Of a stretch of 64,000 nt of DNA, positions 26,701 through 34,947 are shown piece by piece. The notes beneath the pieces were generated by a model that saw only the letters and a program-made list of their open reading frames with translations, ran no database searches and had not been told where the DNA came from. The translations under genes and the position numbers were made by a program. Numbering within the stretch: the first letter of the stretch is position 1; the number at the start of each line of letters is the position of its first letter. Origin of the DNA: Metabacillus litoralis (GTDB lineage Bacteria > Bacillota > Bacilli > Bacillales > Bacillaceae); contig NZ_CP033043.1 in NCBI RefSeq assembly GCF_003667825.1, positions 3,032,001 to 3,096,000 on the forward strand, given 5' to 3'.

Positions 26701-26915
26701 ACGAGTGCTGCTGAAATTTCATCGCCTACACTTTCTTTCTCCTGGACTTCATTCATGATTTCGTCGGCTAACGATGATGAATAACCATCTGGCACACTAA
26801 CCTGACCTTTTTCCTTTACTAGGTCCGCCATGTTAGGAGCAACTAAAAATAGTCCTACAACGATTGCTACCCATCCAATGATAACAAGCCATTTGCCTTT
26901 TATAATTGCGTTCAC
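23793..26915 (-). CDS. MMPL/RND family transporter, YdgH-like
   Basis: The 1040-residue protein has two MMPL modules: helix 1, an extracytoplasmic domain, five helices (about 180-370), then a very long second extracytoplasmic domain (about 400-840) and a final five-helix bundle. The central domain consists of helical repeats of the form GLxxLxxGxxxLxxG, as in YhgE/Pip proteins, and is probably a coiled-coil stalk. The transmembrane Asp motifs FGIGTDYCILLLSRF and ALGVDYSIFLMDRFNE fit proton coupling. It follows a MarR gene by 2 bp, as in the B. subtilis ydgG-ydgH pair, suggesting inducible lipid or drug export. Confidence 0.85.
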   Translation of the reverse strand: MNAIIKGKWLVIIGWVAIVVGLFLVAPNMADLVKEKGQVSVPDGYSSSLADEIMNEVQEKESVGDEISAALVFHNDNKLTNEEIKEAEKAIHLLEENEELDVTDILTHFNEEALEEQLVSEDGKTILANVTINRNDREAKEISALLYETIEDVNVEHYYTSGWMIDQDVMTSSQEGLKKTEGITVVFILAVLLLVFRSIIAPIIPLITVGLTYLASQSIVSVLVDVVNFPISNFTQIFLVAVLFGIGTDYCILLLSRFKEELSHKESVTEAIVETYRNAGRTVFFSGLAVMIGFAAIGFSQFKLYQSASAVAVGVAILLIALFTVVPFFMAVLGNKIFWPSKGTLEHKDSKIWGVVGRFSLARPLIALLVVACVSVPFLTFYDGELSFNSLEEIGGDYNSIKAFNAISDSFGPGDSMPTQVVLKNDEEMGSTEYIALAEKITKELEKVDLVDTVRSVTRPTGEKIEDFYVSKQAESLEEGLGEGNEGIEKISDGLAEAESEMAGSAPKLKEATDGIGDLITGTTKLNSGVTELQSSLAQIEDGIRQTSTGSGDLKAGLAEAKAGAEEILAGSEQLLKGYQEAETNIGKLNSEYVKVGTGISDLSGALNSLNSNFEALENNEAYVGLAEDSNYAAIKGTVQNVAQTQLPELAGGMEKLNAGLAAIQGGMNTANSQFPKLIEGQQQIVNGLQQLIQGIDQQQAGLNQLADYQGQAVNGIPQFSNGLSEVTKGQQQLLDGFGDLDGQMSQLTDGLSQSVDGLNKVSDGLGSAQDYLADLSQSSESGFYLPEEVLESEDFEQALDTYLSDDRKVMTLDVIFKANPYSNEAINQVDELNAAIERATKDTKLENAKVAIGGITSTNADLSTMSNNDYSRTVVLMLVGISIILVFLFRSIIMPIYIIGSLILTYYTAMGINEVIFVNILGYSGISWAVPFFGFVILVALGVDYSIFLMDRFNEYKDLSVGEAMLLAMKKMGTVIISAVVILGGTFAAMIPSGMLSLIQIASIILTGLLLYALIVLPLFIPVMVKTFGPANWWPFKRA

Positions 26916-26917
26916 AA

Positions 26918-27379
26918 CTACTCCTCCATTTTACAGTCTTTTAAATTATCCAACAGAGTGTTTAATTTCTCATATGTTTCAATAAATGAGACTATTTCAT
27001 CTTCATCAAAGCTGGTAATGATCGACTCAACTAGCCTATGAATTTTCTCTTCTGTTTTTTCAAACAATTCTGTTCCCTTTTCCGTTAAGGTTAAATAAAT
27101 AACCCTACGGTCATTTTCATCCCTTGTTCGTTTAATTAACTCCTTTTCTGTTAGTCGATTAATGATTGCTGTAATGGCACTTTTTTTCACATCAAAGATC
27201 TCAGATAGCTCAGTAGAGGTACACGTACCAACTTTATGTATATATCTGAGCGTATAGTGCTGATCGTTCGTTATAAAGTCCCCTATACTATCCTTAACAA
27301 GGCTTTCCCCCTTTTTGGTAACAGAAAAGCTTACTGCAAGATACCGATTAATTAATTCTTCTATTTGTTTTTCCTTCAT
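26918..27379 (-). CDS. MarR family transcriptional regulator
   Basis: The ATG at 27379 has AAAGGGTGG at a good distance; an in-frame GTG 12 bp upstream lies inside that site. The 153-residue winged-helix protein carries STELSEIFDVKKSAITAIINRL and the wing with the DENDRR motif (TRDENDRRVIYLTLTEKG). It almost certainly represses itself and the MMPL transporter gene that starts 2 bp after its stop. Repeated TTTAACTA motifs upstream are the candidate operators. Confidence 0.92.
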   Translation of the reverse strand: MKEKQIEELINRYLAVSFSVTKKGESLVKDSIGDFITNDQHYTLRYIHKVGTCTSTELSEIFDVKKSAITAIINRLTEKELIKRTRDENDRRVIYLTLTEKGTELFEKTEEKIHRLVESIITSFDEDEIVSFIETYEKLNTLLDNLKDCKMEE

Positions 27380-27403
27380 AAAAGGAGCCACCCTTTCAAA
27401 GTA

Positions 27404-27436
27404 ATTAAACTATTTAACTATTAACGTGTTTAACTA
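27404..27436. promoter_or_regulatory. candidate MarR operator repeats
   Basis: Two exact TTTAACTA copies (27413-27420, 27429-27436) and a related TTAAACTA sit 25-57 bp before the marR-type start codon. The assignment is inferred from position and repetition. Confidence 0.4.
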
Positions 27437-27575
27437 TAATTTTTTTATCTTCTTCTGTCAATAAATAATGCTTATTCTTTCTAAAAAAAATCATTCATAA
27501 CATCTAACAAGTTATATTTAGCATATAGTTACCAATAAAGGGAAACATAGGAGTAAAATAAAAGGAGAGGTATAG

Positions 27576-27812
27576 ATGAGATCTTTCATAGGACGTAGAC
27601 GATTCATTTATAAAGAATACCAACACATTTCGTTGCTTTTCTTTATTATTTTTGGTTTACTTTGTGTTGGTTATTTCGTAGATTATCTTGTTTTTCAGGA
27701 TTGGTCATTTTTATATGTCACCTCTCTTGCTCCGCTTTTTCTCGGAATTGTTTACAAGCTTAAAAGTAAAGGTGAAGGTGAAAGGAAAATTGTTTTAACA
27801 CCAAAAAGGTAG
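27576..27812 (+). CDS. small two-helix membrane protein, unknown
   Basis: An ATG behind AAAGGAGAGG opens a 78-residue frame with two hydrophobic helices (about 18-38 and 43-62) and a basic N-terminus and tail. It stands alone, divergent from the MarR-MMPL operon, and ends before a weak hairpin shared with the gene on the other strand. I do not recognise a family. The strong ribosome site and clear membrane topology support it being real. Confidence 0.6.
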   Translation: MRSFIGRRRFIYKEYQHISLLFFIIFGLLCVGYFVDYLVFQDWSFLYVTSLAPLFLGIVYKLKSKGEGERKIVLTPKR

Positions 27813-27835
27813 TCCAATAAAAAAAGAAGGAGCAA

Positions 27836-28204
27836 CTATTGCCCCTTCCTCTGTTTCTCACTCTTTAATGTTACGATTGCAGACTTTAGATACATCTTAT
27901 ATTTCTCTGCTTCCTCTGTTTGTTCATTATGTAATACTTTGATGATTCTTTCAAAATTATCAATCAAATGATCTTCCTTCATTCCACGTGAAGTTAAAAT
28001 ATTATTTAGCCAAAGTGCATAGTCAATAAACAACTTTTCCTCATTAAGAGAAAAGGCCGTATCTAAATGCTTAAAATGATGATAATTATCTTCAACACAT
28101 TTTTTTCTACCTAGTTCTCCATATTTTTCTTCTAAAATTGGATAGGCTTCATATATTCCTTCAACAATCTCATCAATCATAGAGGCAATGACTTCCTGCT
28201 TCAT
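27836..28204 (-). CDS. uncharacterised helical protein coupled to an HmoA-like monooxygenase
   Basis: The 122-residue protein is predicted to be all helical and soluble, with a central KKCVEDNYHHFKHLDTAF stretch containing a Cys and three His, followed by LFIDYALWLNNILTSRG. Its ATG overlaps the stop of the upstream monooxygenase gene by 4 bp, so the two are translated together. I do not recognise the family. The conserved-looking histidines and the partner's haem link make a ligand-binding role possible, but that is only inference. Confidence 0.6.
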   Translation of the reverse strand: MKQEVIASMIDEIVEGIYEAYPILEEKYGELGRKKCVEDNYHHFKHLDTAFSLNEEKLFIDYALWLNNILTSRGMKEDHLIDNFERIIKVLHNEQTEEAEKYKMYLKSAIVTLKSEKQRKGQ

Positions 28205-28506
28205 TCTGCCACCACTTCATATCTTTGAACAATTGGTTTAATAGATGCAAGTTCTTGATCAGGGTAATTTTTCTCAAGTTCATGCACTTTTTTGTAAGCA
28301 TCACTTGTTACCCAATTTAGATAATCTTGCTTTGTTTTCCAATTAATTTGAACGGTTAATTCATTAGGTTTTACTTCGTTTTGTAATAACTGAAACGATT
28401 CAAACCCCTCATATGTATCGACAAGTTTAGAACGTGTCTGATATATTCCTATAACCTCTTCCACCTTCTCTATTGGGACATTAAAGGTTGAATGAACAAT
28501 ATACAT
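28201..28506 (-). CDS. antibiotic-biosynthesis-monooxygenase (ABM) domain protein, HmoA-like
   Basis: The 101-residue dimeric alpha-beta barrel protein matches the ABM fold of haem-degrading monooxygenases such as HmoA: a first strand MYIVHSTFNV, KVEEVIGIYQTRSKLVDTYEGFESFQLL, and the strand VQINWKTKQDYLNWV with the tryptophans typical of the group, then SDAYKKVHE with the proximal-type His. Members cleave haem for iron recovery or act on other aromatic substrates. Haem activity is likely but not certain. No Fur box is obvious upstream. Confidence 0.75.
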   Translation of the reverse strand: MYIVHSTFNVPIEKVEEVIGIYQTRSKLVDTYEGFESFQLLQNEVKPNELTVQINWKTKQDYLNWVTSDAYKKVHELEKNYPDQELASIKPIVQRYEVVAE

Positions 28507-28679
28507 GTAAAACTCTCTCCCCGCGTAGATAGTGTATGATGCTTTCCTTCACTATTATAGATGAAGATAGGTTCACCTGGAAACTATCCTACCTTTTACT
28601 GAAAATTGTATCTCTATATCATACTCTCTCCTTTTTTTTGAAATACTATCATAGAATTTGAAACAGTGGGGGTTAGAAA

Positions 28680-29486
28680 GTGAAAAAAATGCCAATGACT
28701 TCGGTTACTAGTGGAATGGGAATTGAAGTAGTACCAGATGTTTTTTGTTTATCTGTTCAAATCGTAAATGTCGTATTTATTGGAGATCCTAAGAAGTCTA
28801 ATGAATTTGTCTTAGTTGATGCAGGAATGCCTGGATCACACGAGCTCATTATATCTGAAGCTGAAAAGCGATTCGGGGAGGGCTGCAAACCTACTAGTAT
28901 CGTTTTAACGCATGGACATTTTGACCATGTAGGAGCGTTAAAAGAATTGTTAAATAAATGGGATGTTCCGGTATATGCCCATCCTTTAGAAGCACCTTAT
29001 TTGTCTGGAAGAAGTGACTATCCACCACCAAACCAAGAAGCTGAAGGACTGGTTGCTAAAATGTCACCGATGTTTCCAAGACATAGTATAGATGTTAGCT
29101 CAAATCTTGAACTGCTAAATGAGGAGGGTTTTATTCCTTCTTTAGCAGACTGGCGGTTCATCCATACACCTGGACATACGCCTGGTCACATTTCTTTGTT
29201 CAGAGAATCCGATCGAGCTCTAATTGTCGGAGATGCTTTTACAACAGTTGAACAAGAATCCTTATACGACGTGATGACCCAAAAACAAGAAATGCATGGT
29301 CCACCTGCATACTTTACTACAGATTGGAAAGCTGCTGAAGAATCGGTAAAAAAACTACAGTCCGTTAATCCTTCTATCGCTGTATCAGGCCATGGTCTTC
29401 CAATAGCTGATGATGAATTAACAACAAATTTAAAAAAACTTGTTGATACGTTTGCTGAAACTGAAGTACCTGAAAATAAGAAATAA
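28680..29486 (+). CDS. metallo-beta-lactamase fold hydrolase
   Basis: The start is GTG at 28680, eight bases after a GGGGG stretch. The 268-residue protein has the MBL metal signature THGHFDHVG, the second-site residues HTPGHTPGHISLF and VGDAF, and the final SGHG, giving a complete binuclear zinc site. It resembles the YflN/YobT-type hydrolases of Bacillus and less closely the glyoxalase II group. The substrate is not deducible. It is monocistronic with its own terminator. Confidence 0.87.
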   Translation: MKKMPMTSVTSGMGIEVVPDVFCLSVQIVNVVFIGDPKKSNEFVLVDAGMPGSHELIISEAEKRFGEGCKPTSIVLTHGHFDHVGALKELLNKWDVPVYAHPLEAPYLSGRSDYPPPNQEAEGLVAKMSPMFPRHSIDVSSNLELLNEEGFIPSLADWRFIHTPGHTPGHISLFRESDRALIVGDAFTTVEQESLYDVMTQKQEMHGPPAYFTTDWKAAEESVKKLQSVNPSIAVSGHGLPIADDELTTNLKKLVDTFAETEVPENKK

Positions 29487-29494
29487 ATGTCTAT

Positions 29495-29528
29495 AACGCA
29501 TTAGCGTTTCCTGCTATTGCGTTTTTTT
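29495..29528 (+). terminator. terminator of the MBL hydrolase gene
   Basis: AACGCATTAGC pairs with GCTATTGCGTT with one mismatch, followed by seven T. Confidence 0.8.
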
Positions 29529-29623
29529 ATGGCCAGATTTCACGACAAAATCTTGATAATGTATTTCTAACCTCATAATTTTCACCATACACTTAAATGA
29601 TGACAAATTAAGGAGGGGACATC

Positions 29624-30439
29624 ATGATTATCATAGGAAACAGAGAAGTGAATGGAAACGAATTAAAATCCTCCGCTTTTAAGGCAGAACAAATTGAAAT
29701 GATCGACAAAATGGATCGTTATCAAGAAACCTATTCTTTTATGAATAGGCAACATTTTCAATTCACACTTCAAATACGATATGCAACCATCCAGGCTGCT
29801 CGCGACTTATTAGCTAGTAAGGCTAAATTTACGACGTTTGAACGTGCTCACTGTAATGAACGTTTTTGGCATTTAACAGAGCAAGGTGGATTTAAACTAA
29901 AGCAAGGAATTAATCCGGCTGATGCCATTAACGATATTTTCCAGAATGGTGTAGAGTATGGATTTGAATGTGCTACTGCGATGGTGATCATCTTTTATAA
30001 AGCTGTTTTAGATTCCATTAATAACGCTCAATTCAACCGTATTTATCAGGGCATTTACCTTCGCGACTGGCAATCAGATAATGATTTGCCAATTTATACG
30101 AGACGGGGAAATGATTACTTACCGGGAGATTGCTTGTATTTTGATAATCCTCAATTTAATCCCAAAACGCCACAATGGCGAGGAGAAAATGTAATTGATT
30201 TAGGTAATGACCTTTATTTCGGTCATGGTATCGGAATAAAAACGGCAGATGGAATCATTGAATCCTTAAATAAGAGAAGAAAAGCTTATGCAACGGAGTC
30301 TGCGTATCTTCTATCACAAGTTACCAGATTAGATAACCGGTATCTTTATCAATTCTCTAATACTAGAGCTCAGATTCCAACTTTTCTTGCTTCAAAAACA
30401 ATCGTTAGTAAATTAGGCAGTGCCACTTTCTATCATTAA
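29624..30439 (+). CDS. tgl: spore coat protein-glutamine gamma-glutamyltransferase
   Basis: The 271-residue enzyme cross-links spore coat proteins through glutamyl-lysine bonds late in sporulation. It contains the catalytic cysteine C116 in YGFECATAMVIIFYKA, and the QWRGENVIDLG and YFGHGIGI motifs that hold the Glu and His of the active site. It is about 25 residues longer than B. subtilis Tgl, mostly in the C-terminal tail. The upstream region has CATACACT, resembling sporulation sigma -10 elements, with no clear -35. The SD is AAGGAGGGG. Confidence 0.93.
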   Translation: MIIIGNREVNGNELKSSAFKAEQIEMIDKMDRYQETYSFMNRQHFQFTLQIRYATIQAARDLLASKAKFTTFERAHCNERFWHLTEQGGFKLKQGINPADAINDIFQNGVEYGFECATAMVIIFYKAVLDSINNAQFNRIYQGIYLRDWQSDNDLPIYTRRGNDYLPGDCLYFDNPQFNPKTPQWRGENVIDLGNDLYFGHGIGIKTADGIIESLNKRRKAYATESAYLLSQVTRLDNRYLYQFSNTRAQIPTFLASKTIVSKLGSATFYH

Positions 30440-30449
30440 TCTAATAATA

Positions 30450-30480
30450 AAAGGCAATCGGGAACGACCGATTGCCTTTT
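30450..30480. terminator. bidirectional terminator after tgl
   Basis: AAAAGGCAATCGG pairs with CCGATTGCCTTTT around a 6-nt loop, between the convergent tgl and DUF2651-like genes. Confidence 0.85.
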
Positions 30481-30488
30481 ATTTACAT

Positions 30489-30734
30489 TTATTCAGTTCT
30501 CTTCCTTTTTATTCTATCGAATAAGTACATAATCATTGTCACAATAACAGAAAGTAGTGTGTATAGTAGCACCCAAATGAAAAAGGATTCATTGAATAGA
30601 AGGAGCATTAAAAAGGTAAAGAGGACAAATAAAATGGCTGGTGTAACATAGGTTTTTTTCGTCACAATGTAACCAACTATTGAAATGATAAGTACGATGA
30701 CTGGGAAAACCAAAAAGATAAGCTGAAATTCCAT
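30489..30734 (-). CDS. small membrane protein, DUF2651/YbeF-like
   Basis: This 81-residue protein has three hydrophobic helices and a basic C-terminus (DRIKRKRTE). The opening MEFQLIFLVFPVIVLIISIVGY and the internal NESFFIWVLLYTLLS pattern resemble the Bacillus YbeF group (DUF2651). Function is unknown. SD GAGGTGAAG lies just upstream of its ATG. Confidence 0.65.
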   Translation of the reverse strand: MEFQLIFLVFPVIVLIISIVGYIVTKKTYVTPAILFVLFTFLMLLLFNESFFIWVLLYTLLSVIVTMIMYLFDRIKRKRTE

Positions 30735-30856
30735 ACTTCACCTCAAACGGTATGTGCTTTATGTTTTCTCATTTTACCATAAAACAAATAAAAGAAACCA
30801 TTTTAGGGTGGAGCTTATTATTTCCACTACCAACATATTTCATTAAACTTTCACAC

Positions 30857-31255
30857 TTATCTAATGATCTTAAAATAAACATCACGTTGTCTTGGGCCAT
30901 CAAATTCACAGAAGTAAATTCCTTGCCATGTTCCTAGTAATAATCTTCCATTTGTAACGATTATTGTTTGCGAGCTGCCAACAGTGCTCGCTTTCATATG
31001 TGCTGCCGTGTTACCTTCTCCGTGTAAATCTTTGACAAGCTTCCATGGGTAAACTTCATCAAAGCGCCGCAACATATCAGTTTTAACATCAGGGTCGGCA
31101 TTTTCATTGATCGTAATGCCAGCAGTTGTATGTGGACAATATACCAAAACCGCACCCTCGTCCATATTCTGATCATTTATGAAAGATTGAACTAAATGAG
31201 TGACTTCAATCATTTCATCCCGTTTATGAGTTTCTAGCGTGTGTTTCTTTAACAT
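30857..31255 (-). CDS. yugU: YjbQ/UPF0047 family protein YugU
   Basis: The ATG at 31255 follows AAAGGAG; a longer in-frame extension has no ribosome site. The 132-residue product has the family signature LVYCPHTTAGITINENADPDV and the histidine motif DLHGEGNTAAHMKAS with GTWQGIYFCEFDGPR. Members of this trimeric fold have weak thiamine phosphate synthase activity; the true role is unclear. Its place at the outer edge of the yug synteny block (next to yugP in outline) supports the name. Confidence 0.9.
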   Translation of the reverse strand: MLKKHTLETHKRDEMIEVTHLVQSFINDQNMDEGAVLVYCPHTTAGITINENADPDVKTDMLRRFDEVYPWKLVKDLHGEGNTAAHMKASTVGSSQTIIVTNGRLLLGTWQGIYFCEFDGPRQRDVYFKIIR

Positions 31256-31621
31256 AAAAAGTCTCCTTTCTATCGCTATTAACACTAGTATATACCGTTT
31301 AAAGCAGTCTCTTAAACATTTTAGTTTCTTAAATAGATAAGAAAGAAACTAGTTCATTTTATCGTAACAGGTTCGGTTTACGGCTTTGAAGTAAAAAATA
31401 CGAATTATGCTTTTCATATAGTCATTCACACTAAGATTAAAAAGCAATTGGCAAGTAAATAAGTAAAGGTACACTTTACAATTCTCCAATCATTTTTATA
31501 CCAAGATAAGCACTCATAAAAGTGATTTTCAACTCTTCAAGAATTGCCAGGAAATAAGCTACTAAGATAAGCTTAGAAACTCCTCTTATTGAGGAAATAG
31601 CACAAAAAATAGATTAAATAG

Positions 31622-31752
31622 ACGGAAAGATTCCGCCTATTTAATCGAAAAAGATGAAAATGGACCATTTTACTTTACTTAACCGGAAAAACTCCGCTTA
31701 TATCCCTCAACCGAGTTCTATTCTTCAGTTTAACCGGAAGAACTCCGCTTAT
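31622..31752. repeat. three spaced copies of an ACCGGAA-N-AACTCCGCTTAT motif
   Basis: Copies at 31622-31640, 31682-31701 and 31733-31752 share the pattern ACCGGAAnAACTCCGCTTAT; each contains an internal GGAA/TTCC-type inverted core. Spacing is about 60 and 51 bp. They are the GC-richest spots of an otherwise AT-rich gap. No function is known to me. Confidence 0.55.
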
Positions 31753-31944
31753 TGAAACTATCGGTTACTCAATTAATCCGTCACTCAGACATCCCCCCTG
31801 GTAGTTACATATCTTTTTTAGCTCACCAATTGAATTGGAATACCAATGAGAATTTCTTGCAGGCAAAACTTTATGTCTCCATGTTAAAAGTGGTTCGAAT
31901 TAAGAGCATATTTACCGTCCATTTAATAAACCCATATAAATCAA

Positions 31945-31989
31945 CAAAAAAGAAGCAGTCTTATTCAGTTGCGAATAGGACTGCTTCTT
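31945..31989 (-). terminator. terminator of the receiver-hybrid kinase unit
   Basis: AAGAAGCAGTCTTATTC pairs with GAATAGGACTGCTTCTT (one G-T pair), loop AGTTGC; on the minus strand a T-run follows. It is 67 bp past the stop codon of the kinase gene at 32056. Confidence 0.85.
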
Positions 31990-32055
31990 GGTGTGCTAAT
32001 TTAGTTTTTGTATTAGGAAACCGAATCCGTTAATTTTATAGACTAGTTTTTTCAT

Positions 32056-34947
32056 TTATTTATTGTAATCTCCATTTTCGCTAGGAATGAGGATTTGACC
32101 ACTCCAGTCCTTTTTGAGCAAGGTCTGAAGAATCAACTTTGACAGTTTGCTTGGTTGATAAGGTTTTATTAGGTATTCGTTAGCTCCAAGAGCCAAGCCC
32201 TTTTCTTTTTCATCTAGAGCCGTTGAAATAAAGATTGGAATTGACTTAAATTCATCTATTGCTTTTAATTCCTTAATAATATCCCAACCATCAAGCCCTT
32301 TTTCCTCTAACATGATATCAAGGACAATAGCATCGGGCTTTTCTTCTTTTATTGCTGCTAATGCCTCTTCCCCGTTGCTGTAGATTTTTACATAAAAATG
32401 ACTTTCCTCTAATTCTGTTTGAAGAAGATTTGCAAGACTGTTATCATCTTCAACAATAATGACATTCACTTTGCCTTTGTTTTCCGGTTCATGAGGCTTA
32501 TCAACTTTAAGATTTCCCCCAATAACTAATGGGAAGCTAACAGTAAAAGTACTACCTTCTTTTAATACAGATTGTACGAAAACATCACCTTCATGGGCTT
32601 TCATGATTTCTTTTACAATAGCTAAACCTAGTCCTGTTCCACCGATTCTTCTTCTATCAGAATTATCTACTCGATAAAATTTTGTGAACAATTTATGAAT
32701 CGCATCTTCTGGAATACCAAGACCTTGATCTTTTACAGAAACGTTTAAATTAGGTCCTTCTTCAAATACATTGATAAAGATGTCTCCTCCATCTGGAGAA
32801 TATTTAATCGCATTGCTTATCAGATTATTAAACACTTGGCCAATCTTATCTTTATCTCCTAATACCATCGTATTACTTGTCTGAATATCACAATGTATCA
32901 TGTGAGAAGGATTATTCACTTGATAGGTTTCAACAATATTCATGATAAGTGGAACGAGATCATCGTACTTTTTGTCATAAGTTTGTTTTCCGGCTTCCAT
33001 TCGTTGAACATCCAAGAAATCATTAATTAAAGCTGTCAATCGCTTCGCTTCTTGGTAAATGGTTGTTAAATATTTTCTTTGTCGTTCAGGCTTTAACTCC
33101 TTATTCAGCATAAGTTCTGTAAAGCCAAGAACACTTGCTAGAGGTGTTCTAAGTTCATGGCTTACCGTGCTAACAAACTCAGACTTCATCACATCAACTT
33201 CATATTCCTTAGTGATATCACGGTGGACAATAACTGTTCCAAATTTTTCACCTGCTCTAGTCAGCGGTTCACAATATACTTGAACCACACGATTAGTAGG
33301 ACTATGTTGATGATAGATAAAAGAAGACTGATCTGTTTTACCGTCTATGAGAATTGAATCAAAAAATTGTTTTAATTCTTGTTTATTTTCAACCGAATTT
33401 GCTAGCTTAGAAAGCCATTTTTCATATGAATCTTCAACAAGAGTATCTCGGTGACATTCAATAATATCACATATTTTTTGATTAACCTGTATCACTTTAC
33501 CCTTTACATCAATAAGTTGAATTCCTTCATTAATTGTATCTAAAATATCTTGTGTTAATAAGCGTTCTTCCTCAGATTGTTCAAAAATATGAATTTTATC
33601 TAGAGAAATTGCAATCTGTTTGCTAAGTCCATCATATTCTACTAATTCATCCTCTTTGTAGGATGTAGAATATCTGGAGTAGACCATAATAGCCTCTATC
33701 TCACCTGAAGATGATAGCACAGGCATATACAGGTCGTAACAATAGGATTTAACAAGATGGAATCCTGTTTCTTCCTCATCACACTCTCGTTTTATTGTAT
33801 AAGGTTTTCTAAGCTCCTTTAACTTCTCAATCTCACCAGAATTTATGTTATGAATAAACTTCTCTACACCTTTTGATGAGAGACCAATACTAGCATGTTG
33901 ATATGTGCGATTCATCACAACAACAATTCCTTTATCAGCCCCTATTACCTCGCACATTGTTTGCACAATACTATCCAATACTCTTTGTTTATCTAGCGTA
34001 TTTGCAATACCTTTTACAAGATCATTTCGTCTCTTAAGATCCATCTCTCTATTCTGAGCAACCTCTAAAGCTTCTTCAAGCTCTGTCTGCTGTGCTTGCA
34101 ATTCATCCTGCTGAGCAAGTAACTCCTCATTTTGTGCACTCAGGTCTTGTTCCTTATCTTGTATACTCTTTGTCATTTTCTCAAATGCAGAAGAGAGAAG
34201 CCCTAATTCATCTTGTCTATTGGACGAATCAGTAAATAAAATAGGTTCCCCATCTGTTATCTGACCTGCAGCAAGGGTTAGCTTATTTAAGGGAGCACCG
34301 ATATTGTTCAGCATTTTTCGAACAAAAACAACCATACCAATAACTAATAATAATAGGAATACACCAAACAATATTTGATTAATTGTAATTTTTTTTCTTT
34401 GCTCATCTTTCAGAATAGTAAGGAGACCTTCAAGATTATCTGTATATTTTTTAATATTATTTTGATAGGTTCGAATCGTATCTGAACCATTTTGGTTTAC
34501 AGCTATTTGATAAACTTCTTCTGGCTGATTATTATCATATAGACTCTTAGAGCGAGGTATTACATCTTCAAAATAATAGTCGTAAAAGTCCTTTGTTTGT
34601 TGGATAAATAGTACATCTTCTTCTGTATCAGCAACATTTTCTAGTTCTGATATTTTTTCATCAACTATATCCCTTTGTTCTTGAACCTTATTATAATAAG
34701 TTTGTTCACCTTTATAAGCGAAATAGGCTCTCATTTCTGAAATGGCTAAATTAAAAGAGTAATCTAGGTCTGATACAATTGTTTCTTTTACTTCCAATTT
34801 TCTACTTTCATTATCAAAGTTATCCAAAATGGAGTTTTCATAAATCATCAAAGCCGCTACTAAAAGGCTAAAGACAAAAATAATTGTGAAAGTCAAAACA
34901 CCATATTGTCTAGCCAAACTTGTTTTTAAATATTTATCTAGCTTCAC
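32056..34947 (-). CDS. hybrid sensor histidine kinase with HAMP, GAF, PAS and receiver domains
   Basis: The 963-residue protein has membrane helices at about 17-36 and 192-211 enclosing a helical CHASE3-like sensor, then HAMP (about 213-265), a Gln/Glu-rich coiled coil (265-305), GAF (about 310-455), PAS (465-585), HisKA with STVSHELRTPLA (H597), an ATPase domain (NLISNAIKYSPDGG, DQGLGIPEDA, GGTGLGLAIVK) and a C-terminal receiver (from about 832; VIIVEDDN, DAIVLDIMLEE). Its start overlaps the preceding receiver gene by 14 bp. The terminal receiver could pass phosphate to the HPt domain of the nearby diguanylate cyclase. Confidence 0.93.
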   Translation of the reverse strand: MKLDKYLKTSLARQYGVLTFTIIFVFSLLVAALMIYENSILDNFDNESRKLEVKETIVSDLDYSFNLAISEMRAYFAYKGEQTYYNKVQEQRDIVDEKISELENVADTEEDVLFIQQTKDFYDYYFEDVIPRSKSLYDNNQPEEVYQIAVNQNGSDTIRTYQNNIKKYTDNLEGLLTILKDEQRKKITINQILFGVFLLLLVIGMVVFVRKMLNNIGAPLNKLTLAAGQITDGEPILFTDSSNRQDELGLLSSAFEKMTKSIQDKEQDLSAQNEELLAQQDELQAQQTELEEALEVAQNREMDLKRRNDLVKGIANTLDKQRVLDSIVQTMCEVIGADKGIVVVMNRTYQHASIGLSSKGVEKFIHNINSGEIEKLKELRKPYTIKRECDEEETGFHLVKSYCYDLYMPVLSSSGEIEAIMVYSRYSTSYKEDELVEYDGLSKQIAISLDKIHIFEQSEEERLLTQDILDTINEGIQLIDVKGKVIQVNQKICDIIECHRDTLVEDSYEKWLSKLANSVENKQELKQFFDSILIDGKTDQSSFIYHQHSPTNRVVQVYCEPLTRAGEKFGTVIVHRDITKEYEVDVMKSEFVSTVSHELRTPLASVLGFTELMLNKELKPERQRKYLTTIYQEAKRLTALINDFLDVQRMEAGKQTYDKKYDDLVPLIMNIVETYQVNNPSHMIHCDIQTSNTMVLGDKDKIGQVFNNLISNAIKYSPDGGDIFINVFEEGPNLNVSVKDQGLGIPEDAIHKLFTKFYRVDNSDRRRIGGTGLGLAIVKEIMKAHEGDVFVQSVLKEGSTFTVSFPLVIGGNLKVDKPHEPENKGKVNVIIVEDDNSLANLLQTELEESHFYVKIYSNGEEALAAIKEEKPDAIVLDIMLEEKGLDGWDIIKELKAIDEFKSIPIFISTALDEKEKGLALGANEYLIKPYQPSKLSKLILQTLLKKDWSGQILIPSENGDYNK

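Larger units (their letters stand above)
31286..32055. other. 770-bp gene-free region between yugU and the hybrid kinase gene
   Basis: No supported gene is visible. A stop-free plus-strand frame at 31752-32033 has no ribosome site and crosses the hairpin at 31950-31989, so it is rejected. The region holds three copies of a CCGGAA-type motif (listed separately), AT-rich sequence, and the terminator of the leftward kinase unit. Confidence 0.6.

Noticed and set aside
29565..29594. Sigma-E or sigma-K promoter before tgl
   Set aside because: CATACACT resembles a sporulation -10, but no matching -35 stands at the proper distance, so it is mentioned only in the gene entry.
31622..31752. CRISPR-like array
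   Set aside because: Only three degenerate 20-bp copies with uneven spacers and no cas genes.
31752..32033. 93-residue plus-strand frame
   Set aside because: No ribosome site or recognisable protein; it runs through the terminator hairpin of the kinase gene on the other strand.
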